Shown here one piece after another: positions 43,901-55,189 of a DNA stretch of 64,000 nt. A program made the translations under genes and the position numbers. Under the pieces are notes generated by a model. The model saw only the letters and a program-made list of their open reading frames with translations. It did no database searches and had not been told where the DNA came from. The stretch is from Schistocerca nitens. Taxonomy: Eukaryota; Arthropoda; Insecta; Orthoptera; Acrididae. The DNA is taken from positions 1,183,289,413 through 1,183,353,412 of the forward strand of contig NC_064615.1 in assembly GCF_023898315.1 (NCBI RefSeq), in the 5' to 3' direction. The stretch's first letter is position 1. The number at the start of each line of letters is the position of its first letter.

Positions 43901-45680
43901 CAGTAAAACTTCTGAATGGCAGACATCTGTGGGAAAAATAAAAATATCATCTTTAAAAAAGTGTCTGCTAACCAGAAAAGGATAAAAATACAGTATACAA
44001 TACAATACACTACATTCAATGAACTACAGACAGAAATGTGCTGTATAAACAACATAGTGAAAATTTATATCCACTTACTAACATTACTACATTAACAAAT
44101 CCCTGTACCATAATATGTTATGGTATTAAAATTTCTTTCATGCAATCTGGAAGGTTTGTTTGAGGTAGTCATGTATGTTTTCTGAACCAGAGAGTAATTT
44201 ATAACTGTCTTTTCAACTTGCACTTTAACTGCTGACATTAAACTTTGTCTCTCTTAATACCCCCCCACTAAAAAGTAGTGTTTCAATTTTCTTGCCTCTT
44301 ACACTCTCTGCTTACTTGAAAGTGGAGTGAAGTCCAGTTCAGTTACATCATCTACATCTTCATTTTGTTGTCCATTCTCAACATTTTCACCACACCTGTC
44401 TTGATGAAACTGTTGTATGAGTTCACTTACACTAGTTGATGTACTTTCTGTAAGCAGTACATTGTCAATATTGGCATAACCCTCAGATCCATCAGTTTTC
44501 TTTACTGAAGTGTGAAGTTCATGCTCATCTCCCTTGACATTGTTTTCTCTGACACCATCGTCGATTGCTGAAGCAAGATCATTAAAAATGAAGCTGACCT
44601 TCTGGAAACAGTTGGTGGTTGTATTGTAGGTATGTTGCTTGTTGTAAGGCTGAAGAAATCCACTGGATGCATCCAATACACTAGTAAATTTTCCAAGTTC
44701 TTATCCAGATTTAACATTGTCCATTTGAGACAAAATATGTCTCAACACTTGCTGCATGAAAACAGTGGTTGGCAATGTGAAGTTGAATTTGGGGACAAAA
44801 AGATTATTTCACATTTTCTAGTGCAGCATCACAATTGAAAGTGGCAGTATCCATAAACAAAATCTCTTTCCTCCTTTGTCTTTCCATTCTTCTATCAAAT
44901 GCATGCAACCATTCAGTCATTATTGCTCCTGTCACCTGAGATCATTTATTAGCATACCACTCCACGTTCAATTTACTCAAGTCAATGTCCTTAAAACATC
45001 TAGACTTCGTGGCCTTACCAGTAATTAAATACTTTTTAAATTCACCTATCATTTTAACACACAGTAGAATAGTGAGTTGCTGTTTTGAAATTTTGTGTCC
45101 TGAACAGGACCATAGTTTACTGGGAAGAGTTCTGAAGGAAAGATCAGTCTCGCCACAGTTAAAAATGTTGCTTTCTTCATAACCCTCGCAAATACCTGTT
45201 ACCCTTTTTTGCCCGTCTAACATGGTGTTTTCGTCCACTGAACTGGATTCACCAACAGTGGTTAGAAAAGAGATGTTGTGTCTACTCCTGAAGTTTTCGA
45301 GCCAACCAGTAGAAGATTTACAATCATTAAGCCCTAACTCTGTGGTGATTCCGAGTGCTTTCTCACGGATTAGTGGTCCTAACTGGTAAGTTATTGGTGT
45401 GAGCATGGCAGACCCACTCAGTTGTCAGATTGTCAACTTTTAGGTCTAGTATGTTGGGAAAAGGACATTTACTGGTAAGGTTATCAGTTCCAGTCCACGA
45501 TTTCAGAATGACATTTTTGTTTCTTAAAATGTCACTGATCTGTCTTTTCCAACTGCAAACCTGCTGGCAATATCTAATACTAAGCTTTCCCTTTTTGTAG
45601 ACATTGATTATCTTGACCTTTTCATTCATTGTTAACCATTTTTGTTTTTGTGACCTCTTAGCACTACAGTACATAAACTC
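43901..45680 (-). mobile_element. Tigger/pogo-like DNA transposon
   Basis: A minus-strand transposon whose 3' terminal sequence CAGTAAAACTTCTGAATGG begins at 43901 next to a TA at 43899-43900, as expected for pogo/Tigger terminal repeats and target. The transposase remnant occupies about 45670 to 44300. I did not find the opposite terminal repeat within the next 400 bp, so the 5' end is lost or diverged. It lies in the 8-kb intron directly after exon D. Confidence 0.8.
44300..45670 (-). pseudogene. Tigger-like transposase (CENP-B HTH + DDE)
   Basis: N-terminal HTH: KWLTMNEKVKIINVYKKGKL then RQISDILRNKNVILKSW, like the CENP-B N-terminal psq-type domain. Second HTH near 45340: IREKALGITTELGLNDCKSS then TGWLENFRSRHNISF. 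Catalytic part: IFNCGETDLSFRTLPSK, where family members have N-C-D-E-T, so the first catalytic Asp is Gly here. QQLTILLCVKMIGEFKKYLI and KEILFMDTATFNC (second Asp kept) follow. The frame is interrupted several times, and the tail 44676-44299 is acidic. Clearly inactive. Confidence 0.85.
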
Positions 45681-46240
45681 CCTCGCTTGAAGTCAGCAAC
45701 AGTGTGCACTTTAGGCCCCCTTCACATGGAACCTCTGAGAAGTGCTTCTTGTTGGCGCTTCCTCTGGTAAAATGCAGATTTAAATGAACGCCTTCGCTCA
45801 TGCCCTTTGTGGTGCTCAGTGGCAGACTTGCCACCAGTGGTGTGGATTGACAGTCCAAGCAGTGTGTTGGTAAATATGAAAAATTGGCACATGAAGTCAG
45901 CATAGCAGTAGTGACATCATCAAAGCCGTTCGCAGCAGCATCAATCATGCTTGGTTTGAATGGTTTCTTGAAACCCTGGGCCATATGAATTCCTCCCCTT
46001 CACCACCAGATTTTCTGAACTGAGCCGATGGAGTTATCATTACAACATAATCTCTGCTCCCGGTCTCAACCTATGGTAACCTACTCCCCACACCTTCCAC
46101 CTAACAGTTCCACACACTCTGTCCCATCACCTCCTCCCAGTTCATGTCCCCTCACCCTCATTGTGCTGCACACTCTGCCAATGCACACACTAAAGTTTTC
46201 TCCTTCTCTGTCCCCCCCTGCCCCCCCCTCTCCCACCAAC
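45681..46240. other. unassigned, pyrimidine-rich
   Basis: A C/T-rich stretch leads into the CA microsatellite. Open frames here reflect composition only. Confidence 0.4.
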
Positions 46241-46245
46241 ACACC

Positions 46246-46292
<47 letters not shown>
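46241..46292. repeat. (CA)n microsatellite
   Basis: About 25 CA units, almost uninterrupted, within a pyrimidine-rich tract. Confidence 0.95.
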
Positions 46293-47461
46293 CCATCCCA
46301 CGTCCCGGCCCCACCACTTCCTGACACTGCACCTTATGGTAGTCTTTCCATATTGCTGCCTGTATTGGACATGGGACTGTTAGATTCAGACTGGAGCAGT
46401 TATTGAAAATTATTAACCGGACTGTGAACTTTCAATTATGAAAATTTATTCCAGCAAATGGAAAAGTAAAGGCGACCAATGCATAAACCTTAAATTTACC
46501 CAGTTTTTATGATCTGCATTGCTAGCATTTTCTGAAGTACTAAATTCTGAAAATATAACTATGATTCTGAAGATTGTAGTTTCTGCATAAGTTATTATTC
46601 ACAATAAATGACAAAGAATTTAGAATAGAAAAGTGATGTAATGATCAAATAATGGTCTGATCACTGTTACTAATAAACTGTAATATTCAAATTAATAGTC
46701 ATTTCTCTTTGGCATATCATGACTGTTACTCCACTTACAGAATTACTTTACTGAACAAAATAGAAGTCTTGCCTTACCATGGTCTGCATCATTGGAAGTA
46801 TGATCGTGGTTGTGTCATTGAAATGGTGGTGAACAGTGATCTATCACAGGTTCTTCACGTCTCTGATAAATTAAAACACACCAAGGAGATTCACAGATGC
46901 ATTGTCCCAAGACAACCATAGCTCACCGCTTTTCACATATCATAATTTTGGTAATTCTTGCATCTGCAACTTAATGATTTCAGAAACAGCTTAATAGCAT
47001 GTAAGTGAAAAGCCACAACACTTATGAAGACTTGACGTATTCTTTTTCGACACCACAACAATTTTGCATCTGCGGCCATTGACAAAGTGTCAACACCATT
47101 TTAGGCCCCACCACTATCTCTCTTTCAACTGATATTGTGCACGTCACCATGGAGCATGCTTAGCCAGTTAGCCAGTTCAGTTGCTTGCTTTCTGCAGTAT
47201 TAATTTTACTTTTAATCAACTCCTTGTCTAAACCCTTGGAGAAAAGTAATCACTCACAATAAAGAAATAGATATTACATCTTTTCATCATTTTAAATTAA
47301 TGCCCTTATAAAAAGTAACACATTTTACAGATTTTCAAAGATATCTTTGTTGGCAACCTTCACATATTGCTTGAAGATTAATCAATCAATAGTCATATCA
47401 AAAGCAATTTTGAAAAAAAAAAAAAAAAAATGTTATTAATGTTTTTGGATGTAGTTGTTCT
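46293..47461. other. unassigned intronic sequence
   Basis: AT-rich, with an A-run at about 47413-47430. No RNA gene or conserved frame recognised. Confidence 0.4.
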
Positions 47462-47647
47462 GCCGGCCATGATGGCTGAGCGGTCCTAGGCGCTTCAGTC
47501 CGGAACCGCGCAACTGCTACGGTTGCAGGTTCGAATCCTGCCTCGGGCATGGATGTGTGTGATGTCCTTAGGTTAGTTAGGTTTAATTAGTTCTAAGTTC
47601 TAGGGGACTGATGACCTCAGATGTTAAGCCCCATAGTTCTCAGAGCC
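47462..47647 (+). mobile_element. tRNA-derived SINE, copy 2
   Basis: Same family as 24925-25114: A box ATGGCTGAGCGGTCCTAGG, variable arm CTTCAGTCCGGAACCGCGC, B box GGTTCGAATCCTGCCTC, the TTAGGTTAGTTAGGTTTAAT body, and a GAGCC end. It is flanked by the perfect 11-bp target duplication GTAGTTGTTCT at 47451-47461 and 47648-47658. It lies in the dynein intron in the sense direction. Confidence 0.95.
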
Positions 47648-47658
47648 GTAGTTGTTCT

Positions 47659-48144
47659 ATTATGTCTTCCAGCAAATCTTAATCTTTCTTTCGCTTTTAA
47701 TAATACTGGTTTTACTTGCTCCTTCTGTTTCATATGTCTTCTTAAGTATCACTCATAAGTACATGAATTGCGGGGGGGCTCAAGAAGTTTTAATACTAAC
47801 TATTTGATTATTCCTCTGTGTTGAAGTTTATTACCTTATGTTTATCTACCAGAACTGCTGTTCATTACATCAAGTGGAAATTTTGTCCAAGTTCTTCTGA
47901 ATTTCCTTATGATTATCCGGTGAAGATAAATTCCTATAAATGACAGCATCTTCAATGCACAGCCTGTTGAGCCTGGTGGTGCAGTGGTAAAGCAAGTGCA
48001 CAGAAACTAAAAAGCCGCATGATCGAATCACATTAACACCTAAGAATTTACAGTCTGTGTTTGACATCACTTTCACCTTGTAGTGAGAGGAACGTCCATG
48101 AGGGTCGACATGTTGTTGGGATTCCACATTAAACTGTAGAAACA
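47659..48144. other. unassigned; weak tRNA-like remnant near 47965
   Basis: Around 47962-48035, GAGCCTGGTGGTGCAGTGGTAAAGC followed by CATGATCGAATCACA resembles decayed A and B boxes of a tRNA-derived SINE. The rest has no recognisable content. Confidence 0.35.
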
Positions 48145-49375
48145 ATAAATGTATTGTTCCCAAACACTATTTATTTATATCCATGACAGATTTTTAAGGT
48201 TTAAACTTCCATCATGGATTTACATTTGTCAGTATGGCATTTATGTGTGTGTTGTTACATGATTTGTGGCACTGTATACTGGAGAAACGGTTCCAGTATT
48301 TCACAACTTGGTTTTGGGGTTTTTTTGAGTAAAAAATAAATGTATATCTAAATCTGAAAATAACATAAAGTAAAACAGAATACCTCCAGAGGTTACAGGC
48401 TCCTTTCTCTTTCATTGCACGTAACATGGAGAACAGTGTCTGGAAACTGATAGGTGAAAAGAACATGTAGCAGCAGAAAAGCATTGTCTCGAAGTACATA
48501 GAATATATATGGTAATAACATTATTACTTCAAAATAAGATTTAAGGGATTATGGAGATCTTTTTTTGAGTCGCTGAATACGTGTTGGAATAGATATTTCA
48601 GGTGGTATACAGATCTGATTCTTTCAAGTTAGTATAGCTTAAATATGTATAATAGCTTTATATATTCAGGTGACATGGTGCAAACTGTAAATGCAATAAT
48701 TATTTTGCCAAAGTTGGCAAAATTAATACATAAATAACAGTTCTGGCAGGGATCAGAGACAGGGATGAAAGAATGGAGACCAAGACAGAGGGGAAAAGGG
48801 GCGGAGGGAGAGGCAGACAGAGAAATTCGGATATAAAGGGTGAAAGATGTGAGGGAGCATAACAAACTTTTCCAAAGCAAGGTTTTTTAAGATTATATCT
48901 GTTACATGTAATGACTAAGTAAACGTTGGAGTAATATGTTGGTTAATGCTTCGAAATATGGAGATAAGATATGTAGTTTATGATGTTTGTAGTTGTACTT
49001 AATTACCTAGAAAGGGTATTGCATGGAAGATGTTATTTTCTTTTTGTTTCCCATTATGTGATTGATTTGCCACTACTGAGTGTTCTATGGTGTCTACTAT
49101 GGAGCTGTTATAGCAATTTGCAATAGCTGTTTTGTTTTATTAGTACAGCAATAGCCAACCACCTGCATGAAATAAAGCACCATGTCAGTGAAACAAGTAT
49201 CAGCATCCTACACTTCCAACCTAAAGGCAAAGACTCAAAATTTACAAACAACAATAGAAACCACCTGAATCCATCTTAAATGATAAAAATGACAACATTT
49301 GCAATAGTAGCATTTTTGTTTTCAACAACAGCTGACATTATTAAATTTGCAATGGACGTGTGCGCGCGCTTCCCC

Positions 49376-49406
<31 letters not shown>

Positions 49407-50165
49407 ATCAACTAACAACATAGATTGTCTCGCTGCAAATTTTTAAAACATAAACCAATGTATTACTCCAACCTTTACTAAGTTATTACATGTAACAGAT
49501 ATAGTCTTAAGAACCCCCTGCTTTGGAAAAATACATTCTCCTCCAATCACTCCTTTTATTCTCTGTATCTGTATCTCTCTCTCTCTCTCTGCCTCTATCC
49601 TTTCATCCCTATCTCTGAGTCCCAGCCAAAATTGTTATTCATGTATTAATTTGGCAACATAATTATTGTGCCTACAGTTTGCAGCATTTCACATGATTAT
49701 GTAATTGAAAATGAAATGTAAGGTATAAAACTTGACAGAATGAGATCTGTATACGACCTGGAATATCTATTCCAACACATGTATTCAGCAACTCAAACAA
49801 AGGTCTCCACAATCCTTTAAAACTTATTCTGAAGTAATAATATTGCTATGATACATATTCTTTGTACTTCAGGACATGTTTCTCTGCTGCTGCTTGTTCT
49901 TTTCACCAACTAGTTTCCAGACATCATCTCTACACGTGATGTGTTATGAAACAGAAACTTGTTTTATTTTTGCCTTTAGATATACATTTATATTTTAGTC
50001 AAAAAACCCTCCAAAACCAAACTCTGAGACAGTGTTTATGTTTCTTCACTAGACAGTGGCACAAGTAACACCATAGACATGTTTGTCATATTAACACTTG
50101 TAAATCCACCTGATGATGGGGGTTTAAACCTTCAAAACACATTGTGGATTAAAGAAACAGTGCTG
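48145..50165. mobile_element. long inverted-repeat (foldback) element 1, non-coding
   Basis: The left arm, about 48150-48960, is the inverted counterpart of the right arm, about 49440-50160, with a loop of about 480 bp. Matching blocks in order from the outside include GGTTTAAAC..CCATCATG, ATAAATGTATATCTAAA, GTCTGGAAACT..TAGGTGAAAAGAACA, TTGGAATAGATATT, and TATATCTGTTACATGTAAT. I estimate 75-85% identity with small indels. The right outer end has CACCTGATGATGGGGGTTTA at 50108-50127, mirrored at about 48190-48216. No protein is encoded. The layout recalls the Penelope-like elements at 35-43 kb. Confidence 0.8.
49373..49410. repeat. poly-C and (CA)n low-complexity tract
   Basis: About 20 consecutive C bases are followed by a short CA run, inside the loop side of foldback element 1. 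Confidence 0.9.
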
Positions 50166-50375
50166 ATTATGGTAAAGTTGTTGCTTCATTCAATAAATGA
50201 AGAAAGGCAATCCTGGCCTTATGACTTACCTTACAAGATAGATTGAAGAAAGCCAAACGTGTGTTTATAGCAGTTAAAGATTCAGTGTTGACTGGATGCT
50301 GCTGTCTGAGAATTCTGACGGCAGTAGGGTTGAAATAATGAGGAGGAAAAAGGTTATTTACAACCTGAGACATTT

Positions 50376-51030
50376 GGATGGGAAGTGAAGTTCAGGGACA
50401 ACAAGAAAAAACTGTTGACATTTCCTGATGACAATGTAATTTTATCAGAGAGCAAAGGGCTTGGAAGAGCAACTGTGCAAAATACATAATGTCTTCAAAA
50501 TATTATATAAGATGAACATGAACAAAATTAAATGATGATATTGGAATGTAAGTGATTTAAACCAACCAGTGCTCAGGGAATTAGGTTAGCAAGTGATATA
50601 CTAAAAGTGCTAGAGTTTTGTTATTTGGGCAGCGTATTAACTGATGGTGGTTGAAGTAGAGAGGATATAAAATGTAGACCGGCTATAGCAAGAGGAGCAT
50701 TTCAGAAAAAGAGGAATTTGTTAACATTTAATGTAAATGCTGCAGATTAGATGAGTATATTAGGTAACAAATGAGGAATCACTGAATCGAACTGGAGAAA
50801 AAAGGAATTTGCCACAAAATGTGAGTAAAAGGTGATGTTGGTTGTAGGGGCACATTGTGAGGCATCAAGGAATCATCAATTTGGTAATGGTGGAAAATGT
50901 GTTGGAGTAAAAATTGTAGGGGGAGACCAAGGGACATATACAGTGAGCATTTTGCAGTTGTGATGAGTTTTGCACTGGTAGACTAGCATGGAGAGCTGCA
51001 TCAAACCAGTCTTGGACTGAAAACTGTAAC
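50376..51030 (+). pseudogene. old RTE LINE fragment
   Basis: Follows RTE copy 2 from the RT FADD region (here CCTGATGACAATGTAATTTTATCAG) to the end of the ORF and 3' UTR (GAGCTGCATCAAACCAGTCTTGGACTGAAAA), with many substitutions and indels. FADD has become PDDN-like. The (CAA)n tail is eroded. It is a much older insertion than copies 1 and 2. Confidence 0.85.
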
Positions 51031-51833
51031 AAAATCAAATGTTTTTGAATATCAGGTCTCATTTTACTTTTAAAATTACATAAAGCAAAAATTTTAAAAA
51101 TTAGATTGCCAGGTTGGCATAAAGCAAATGAAACTGTGCAGTACAATCTTTAAAATTTATGCTCTTCCAGCAATATAATGAGATCCACTGAAGATGGCGT
51201 ATTTGTATATAAATAACTAGATTAAATAAAAATAAAATGTAAGATGATGTTGTACTTTGCAGAAGGCAAATGTTTTAAAAATTAAATCTAATTTGTGGAA
51301 ACAAAAAAACAGTGCTAGTAGTTTGTGATCTGAGGAAGTGGTTGTAGTGATTCTCATCATCATCATCATCATCATTATTATTATTATTATTAAATAAAGT
51401 CCATAAGAGAATGTGTACACAGATGAGTACATATTTAACCTCTATGCGTTTCCTTAACATGTAAGAAATGTGTTTGGAAGTCGCCAGTTTCTGCATGGAC
51501 GAAATTGTTTCAACAACTTCCAAAGATTCCGGATAAAATTACATCTTCTGTATATTATTAACTGTGTTCATAATTTTACATTGTGACAGTGGTCTATATT
51601 ATATATTTCTGTGGATATTCAGCTAAACATGTTTATCTTACAGTTATCTTTATTTAATGATTGCTTTCAAAACCTTGAGTTTTTCATTTTAATTTGTTGT
51701 AGTATTTCCTGCTGCAAAATTTGTGTTATGATTTTGGTAGCTGAAACAGAGTTTGGTCATATTTTTCTTAGTCCTTACAAAATGTTATATTCTGTTTTTA
51801 AATGTAGTTTGAGATTATGTAATTATGTTGCAG
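51031..51833. other. end of the 8-kb dynein intron
   Basis: AT-rich, with an (ATC)n/(ATT)n run at 51354-51392. A local imperfect repeat of AAATTTTAAAAATTA(G/A)AT occurs near 51090 and 51272. It leads to the acceptor TTGCAG at 51828-51833. Confidence 0.5.
51354..51392. repeat. (ATC)n-(ATT)n microsatellite
   Basis: Seven ATC units are followed by about six ATT units. Confidence 0.95.
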
Positions 51834-52109
51834 ATGACAAACAAAATGAACCTGATTTTTGAACCTGCCGACTTGGAACAGGCATCTCCTGCAACTGTTT
51901 CCCGGTGTGGAATGATATACTTAGAACCACATCAGCTGGGGTGGCGTGCTCTGCTAGCATCGTACAAAAATGTTTTACGTGAAAAACTCCTGGATGTGCA
52001 ATTAGAACTGTTGGATGAACTTATTGATTGGCTTGTGCCACCCATCTTAAGTTTCCTTCATGAATCATGCCAACTGTTTATTGAAACAAGTGAACTACAC
52101 CTTTTTCAT
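51834..52109 (+). CDS. axonemal dynein heavy chain, exon E (end of AAA2)
   Basis: Acceptor TTGCAG; donor CAT|GTAAGT at 52109/52110. It contains 92 codons in phase 0 at both ends: MTNKMNLIFEPADLEQASPA, then TVSRCGMIYLEPHQLGWRAL and a helical stretch up to SELHLFH. The E-x-A-S-P-A-T-V-S-R-C-G-M-I-Y block, with its Arg, is the conserved end of the AAA2 large domain in dyneins. The helical part is the small AAA2 domain and link towards AAA3. Start codons inside it are not initiators. Confidence 0.96.
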
Positions 52110-52959
52110 GTAAGTATAAAAATATGTGACAGACAGATATAGCTATGTACAATGTAAAGTGAATATTTGTCCATTTCCACTGCACATATGCATTCCTTTT
52201 CTTTGGAATAGTATTCTTTATCTTGACAATATAGCTGTGTTTGTTAGTATTAGTCTGTATATATAGGTTCTTATTGTTGAGAATTACCAATGTCATTGTT
52301 ATCATTTATGGACATTTCTAAACATATTAGGATGATATTTGTAGGCACACAACAAGGCAACATGTACTGCAGAGTCTTGCATGGTATACCAACGCTAGAA
52401 GGAGTAAAGGTAAACCTCTCACAGTAGCTGAGGTGATGAGCAGCTTACAGACTTAAAAAACCAGGTTCCCTCAGTTCACACAATTTACTGGTTGTGACTT
52501 ATCACCACATCATCCTCAGATGAATTTAATATTATTAATGAAAATACAAATAAAGATACAGATAGAAATACAACACTGAGTTGCATTACTCCAGTTCCAG
52601 TTTTATTATCGACATTGTTGTTTTTCTGCAGTTTTTCCCATGATATCCTTCACAGCGCTCATTGTGCAGTTCACACTTGCAGTCTTGATATAGCTTGTGG
52701 CATTTCTTGTTTTGGTGGAACTTGTTGTGGAATACAAGTGTTGCAATCATGTTAGCACATGTCAGAGTTCATACTTTGCCTGTTCCAATTATTCTCACAT
52801 TATGATGTCAGTTGAGTAGAAGTGGTTCCAGATAGTGTTGCATTTTTGTGTGAGTATTTGGCATGTTATTTCAATGAGATTTTGATTGCTGATGTTCTTC
52901 ATTGTTCTAGTACTTTTTGTGTTCTCGTGCAGTTGTTAATAGTTCAAACCATTAATCTT
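52110..52959. other. intron, with possible Penelope-type terminus
   Basis: Read on the minus strand, 52525-52490 gives CATCTGAGGATGATGTGGTG, which resembles the terminal motif of the inverted-arm elements. I could not find a partner arm. The rest is unassigned. Confidence 0.35.
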
Positions 52960-53470
52960 AGATCGTGGGATAGGATTCGTTGAGGGTTCTATATATATGC
53001 CGTCTGGCCTAGAAGCCTTTTTGCGTCTTGCCTTTGTGATCACTTGGCATATTTCTTGTCTTGTCATAGAGATGTAACTTCTTACTGTTTAGCTTCCTTG
53101 TGCTGGAACCACAGGATGGCTTTGAAATTGTTTGACCGTGAGTCCTTTGACATTCCTTTTATTGCTTTTAGTCTTAGTTTTTTTGAGTGCTAGGAGTGGG
53201 TCTCTTTGAATGTGTTGTTATCAATGTCTTGCTTTTTTTCTACATAAGCCACCTTCTTCTTCTTCATTAATGTCTTGTATGGCCTCCTCTGGCTGGCATA
53301 TAGTGACAGGTCACATTGTTGTGTTGTGATTTTGGCTTGCTGTGGTACTGCTAGTGTCTTCTGCCATTCATCAAAGCAGTCCTTGTCAAGCCATGGTTGC
53401 GATTTCCTATCTCTCATTTCTGTTTGACAGCATTGCAGAGCCATTTTGCATAGCTCCATGGCTTCCATTT
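52960..53470 (-). pseudogene. LINE fragment (pre-RT and start of RT)
   Basis: The minus-strand frame 53468-53190 has KSQPWLDKDCFDEWQKTLAV and YKTLMKKKKVAYVEKKQ, the basic pre-RT segment common to many non-LTR elements. In another frame near 53010, KARRKKASRPDGIYIEP matches the start of LINE RT (usually K-A-x-G-P-D-G-I). No RT core follows. The clade cannot be told; it differs from the RTE copies. Confidence 0.65.
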
Positions 53471-53594
53471 CGTGTTTTAGTTGTAGTAGACACCTTACTT
53501 TTTCTACTTTTCCTAGGCTTTCTTAAACTGAATGTTTTGTCTATAAGGGATAGCATTATGAGGTCTGCGACTGTTGATCAATACCAATAAAACA

Positions 53595-54865
53595 GTTGTT
53601 GCATCAGTCACTTGTTTATTTTGCCACTAAGTGTATCAATGGTTCACACCATCATCTTCAGATGAAGAATTGTTTACTTACATGGCTGGTGTTGTTGAAG
53701 AGTACAGACGTCTTTTTACAGTCACAGACTGAGAGCAGTGTATAGTACGTTATTTTGTGTCTTTTGCTAATGATAAAAATTGTTGTTTTAGGAAAGACAC
53801 TTTATAGGTTAAAAAATTGTGAATTCCTGACAGCAAATTGCACTTACGGGATGGTAGAGTTGGAAAAGGTGTGCATACTGCTGCCTAATGTATGTTCTCT
53901 CCACTACATGTTACATTTACACTGTTGTTTCAAAGAAGTTGTACATGGTACATATGTGTTTCTTTACATGGAATACAGTGATACAAGGTGGTTTCTGCAA
54001 AAATGTGTTTTTCATTTTAAGTCATACATATGCCCATTCATGTTTTTAAAACAGAAAAATGTGTATTTGTAGAAAACGTTTAATCTTGTATCTCTTTATT
54101 CAATGTAAACAAACATATCTGTAACATGTACAACTTCTTTGAAATGACAGCGTAAATATAATGTGCAGTGGAGAGGACATACATCAGGCAACAGTACATA
54201 CACCTTTTACAACCTTACTGTGGTGTCACCGTCAGACACCACACTTGCTAGGTGGTAGCTTAAATCGGCCGCGGTCCTCTAGTACATGTCGGACCCGCGT
54301 GTCGCCATTGTGTTATCGCAGACCGAGCGCCACCACATGGCAGGTCTCGAGAGACTGACTAGAACTCGGCCCGAGTAGTACGGACGACCTAGCAAGGCGC
54401 AGTTATCCATATCTGGAGAGAGCCTCACTTGTGTTCACCATAGAGATGTACAAGAAGAAATTAAAGATAAGTATATGAGAAGCTCCGTTCTTTTCCTTAT
54501 AGCTTTTACCACATATCCTGTTTCAGATTTAACGCAAGACGGCGTGATTTGACGCGTGCCCTATCGGCTACTTCATTGTGGACTGGCTGCTCTTGTCAGT
54601 CCACAACACTTACTATCCCTGTAACTACAATTCACTGACAGAAATTCACATTTTTTAATGTCTGGAGTGTCTTCTATAAATCAACAATATTTACCTTTAG
54701 CAAAAAACACAAAATAACCTACATTGGCCTCGGTGTGCAACTGTGAAAAGGTGTCTGTACTCTACAGCGACATCAGCCATGTAAATAAAAGATTCTCCAC
54801 CTGAAGATGACAGTGTGAATCATTGAAATGTGTAATGGCAAAATAAACAAGTGACTGATGCAGAA
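53595..54865. mobile_element. foldback element 2, non-coding, split by a solo LTR
   Basis: After removing the LTR at 54219-54608, the two halves form inverted arms of about 440 bp meeting near 54030 with almost no loop. Matching blocks from outside in include TGCATCAGTCACTTGTTTAT, TTCACAC(C/T).TCATCTTCAG, AGAGTACAGAC, TTATTTTGTG, CAAAGAAGTTGTACATG and AAAAATGTGT. Identity is about 80% by eye. Each outer end has the motif CACCTGAAGATGACAGTGTG or its counterpart (54799-54830 on plus, 53638-53665 on minus). No protein is encoded. Confidence 0.85.
54219..54608 (+). repeat. solo LTR with 5-bp target duplication
   Basis: A 390-bp segment starts TGTGGTGTCACC and ends CAGTCCACAACA. The outermost 5'-TGT...ACA-3' bases are inverted, as in LTRs. 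It is flanked by CTTAC at 54214-54218 and 54609-54613, a 5-bp duplication typical of LTR-retrotransposon integrase. It is GC-richer than its surroundings. No internal region is present, so it arose by LTR-LTR recombination. The family is recognised as an LTR of locust-type Gypsy elements, from memory only. Strand is a guess. Confidence 0.82.
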
Positions 54866-55189
54866 ATTGATTTACTTGTATTTATTTCAACTTCTCTAGT
54901 GTAATTTCCTTGGTATCCTATTTGGCTTGGACTTAGTTGTTGGTAATGGCTAATTAAATTCAAAAGTTGTTGTGACTACCATATGTTTTCTTATTGGTGC
55001 TACAGCTAGTGCCCAGAGGACTTTCTGGTTAATTGCCTTTCTGCCTGTGCCTCTGAGTAATACAAGATGTCTTGTGCTGGTTCCAGTGGGCCATGACTTT
55101 AAAATGTTACATAGTTAAACATCAGCTGAAGAGGTTTTACTTTCATGTGAATAATACTACATGCAGACATTTGAGGTGCACATATTCGG
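54866..55189. other. unassigned intronic sequence
   Basis: No feature recognised. Confidence 0.35.

Noticed and set aside
46028..46383. Open frames rich in Pro/Ser/His across the CA microsatellite
   Set aside because: They are translations of a C/T-rich tract and a dinucleotide repeat, with similar frames on both strands.
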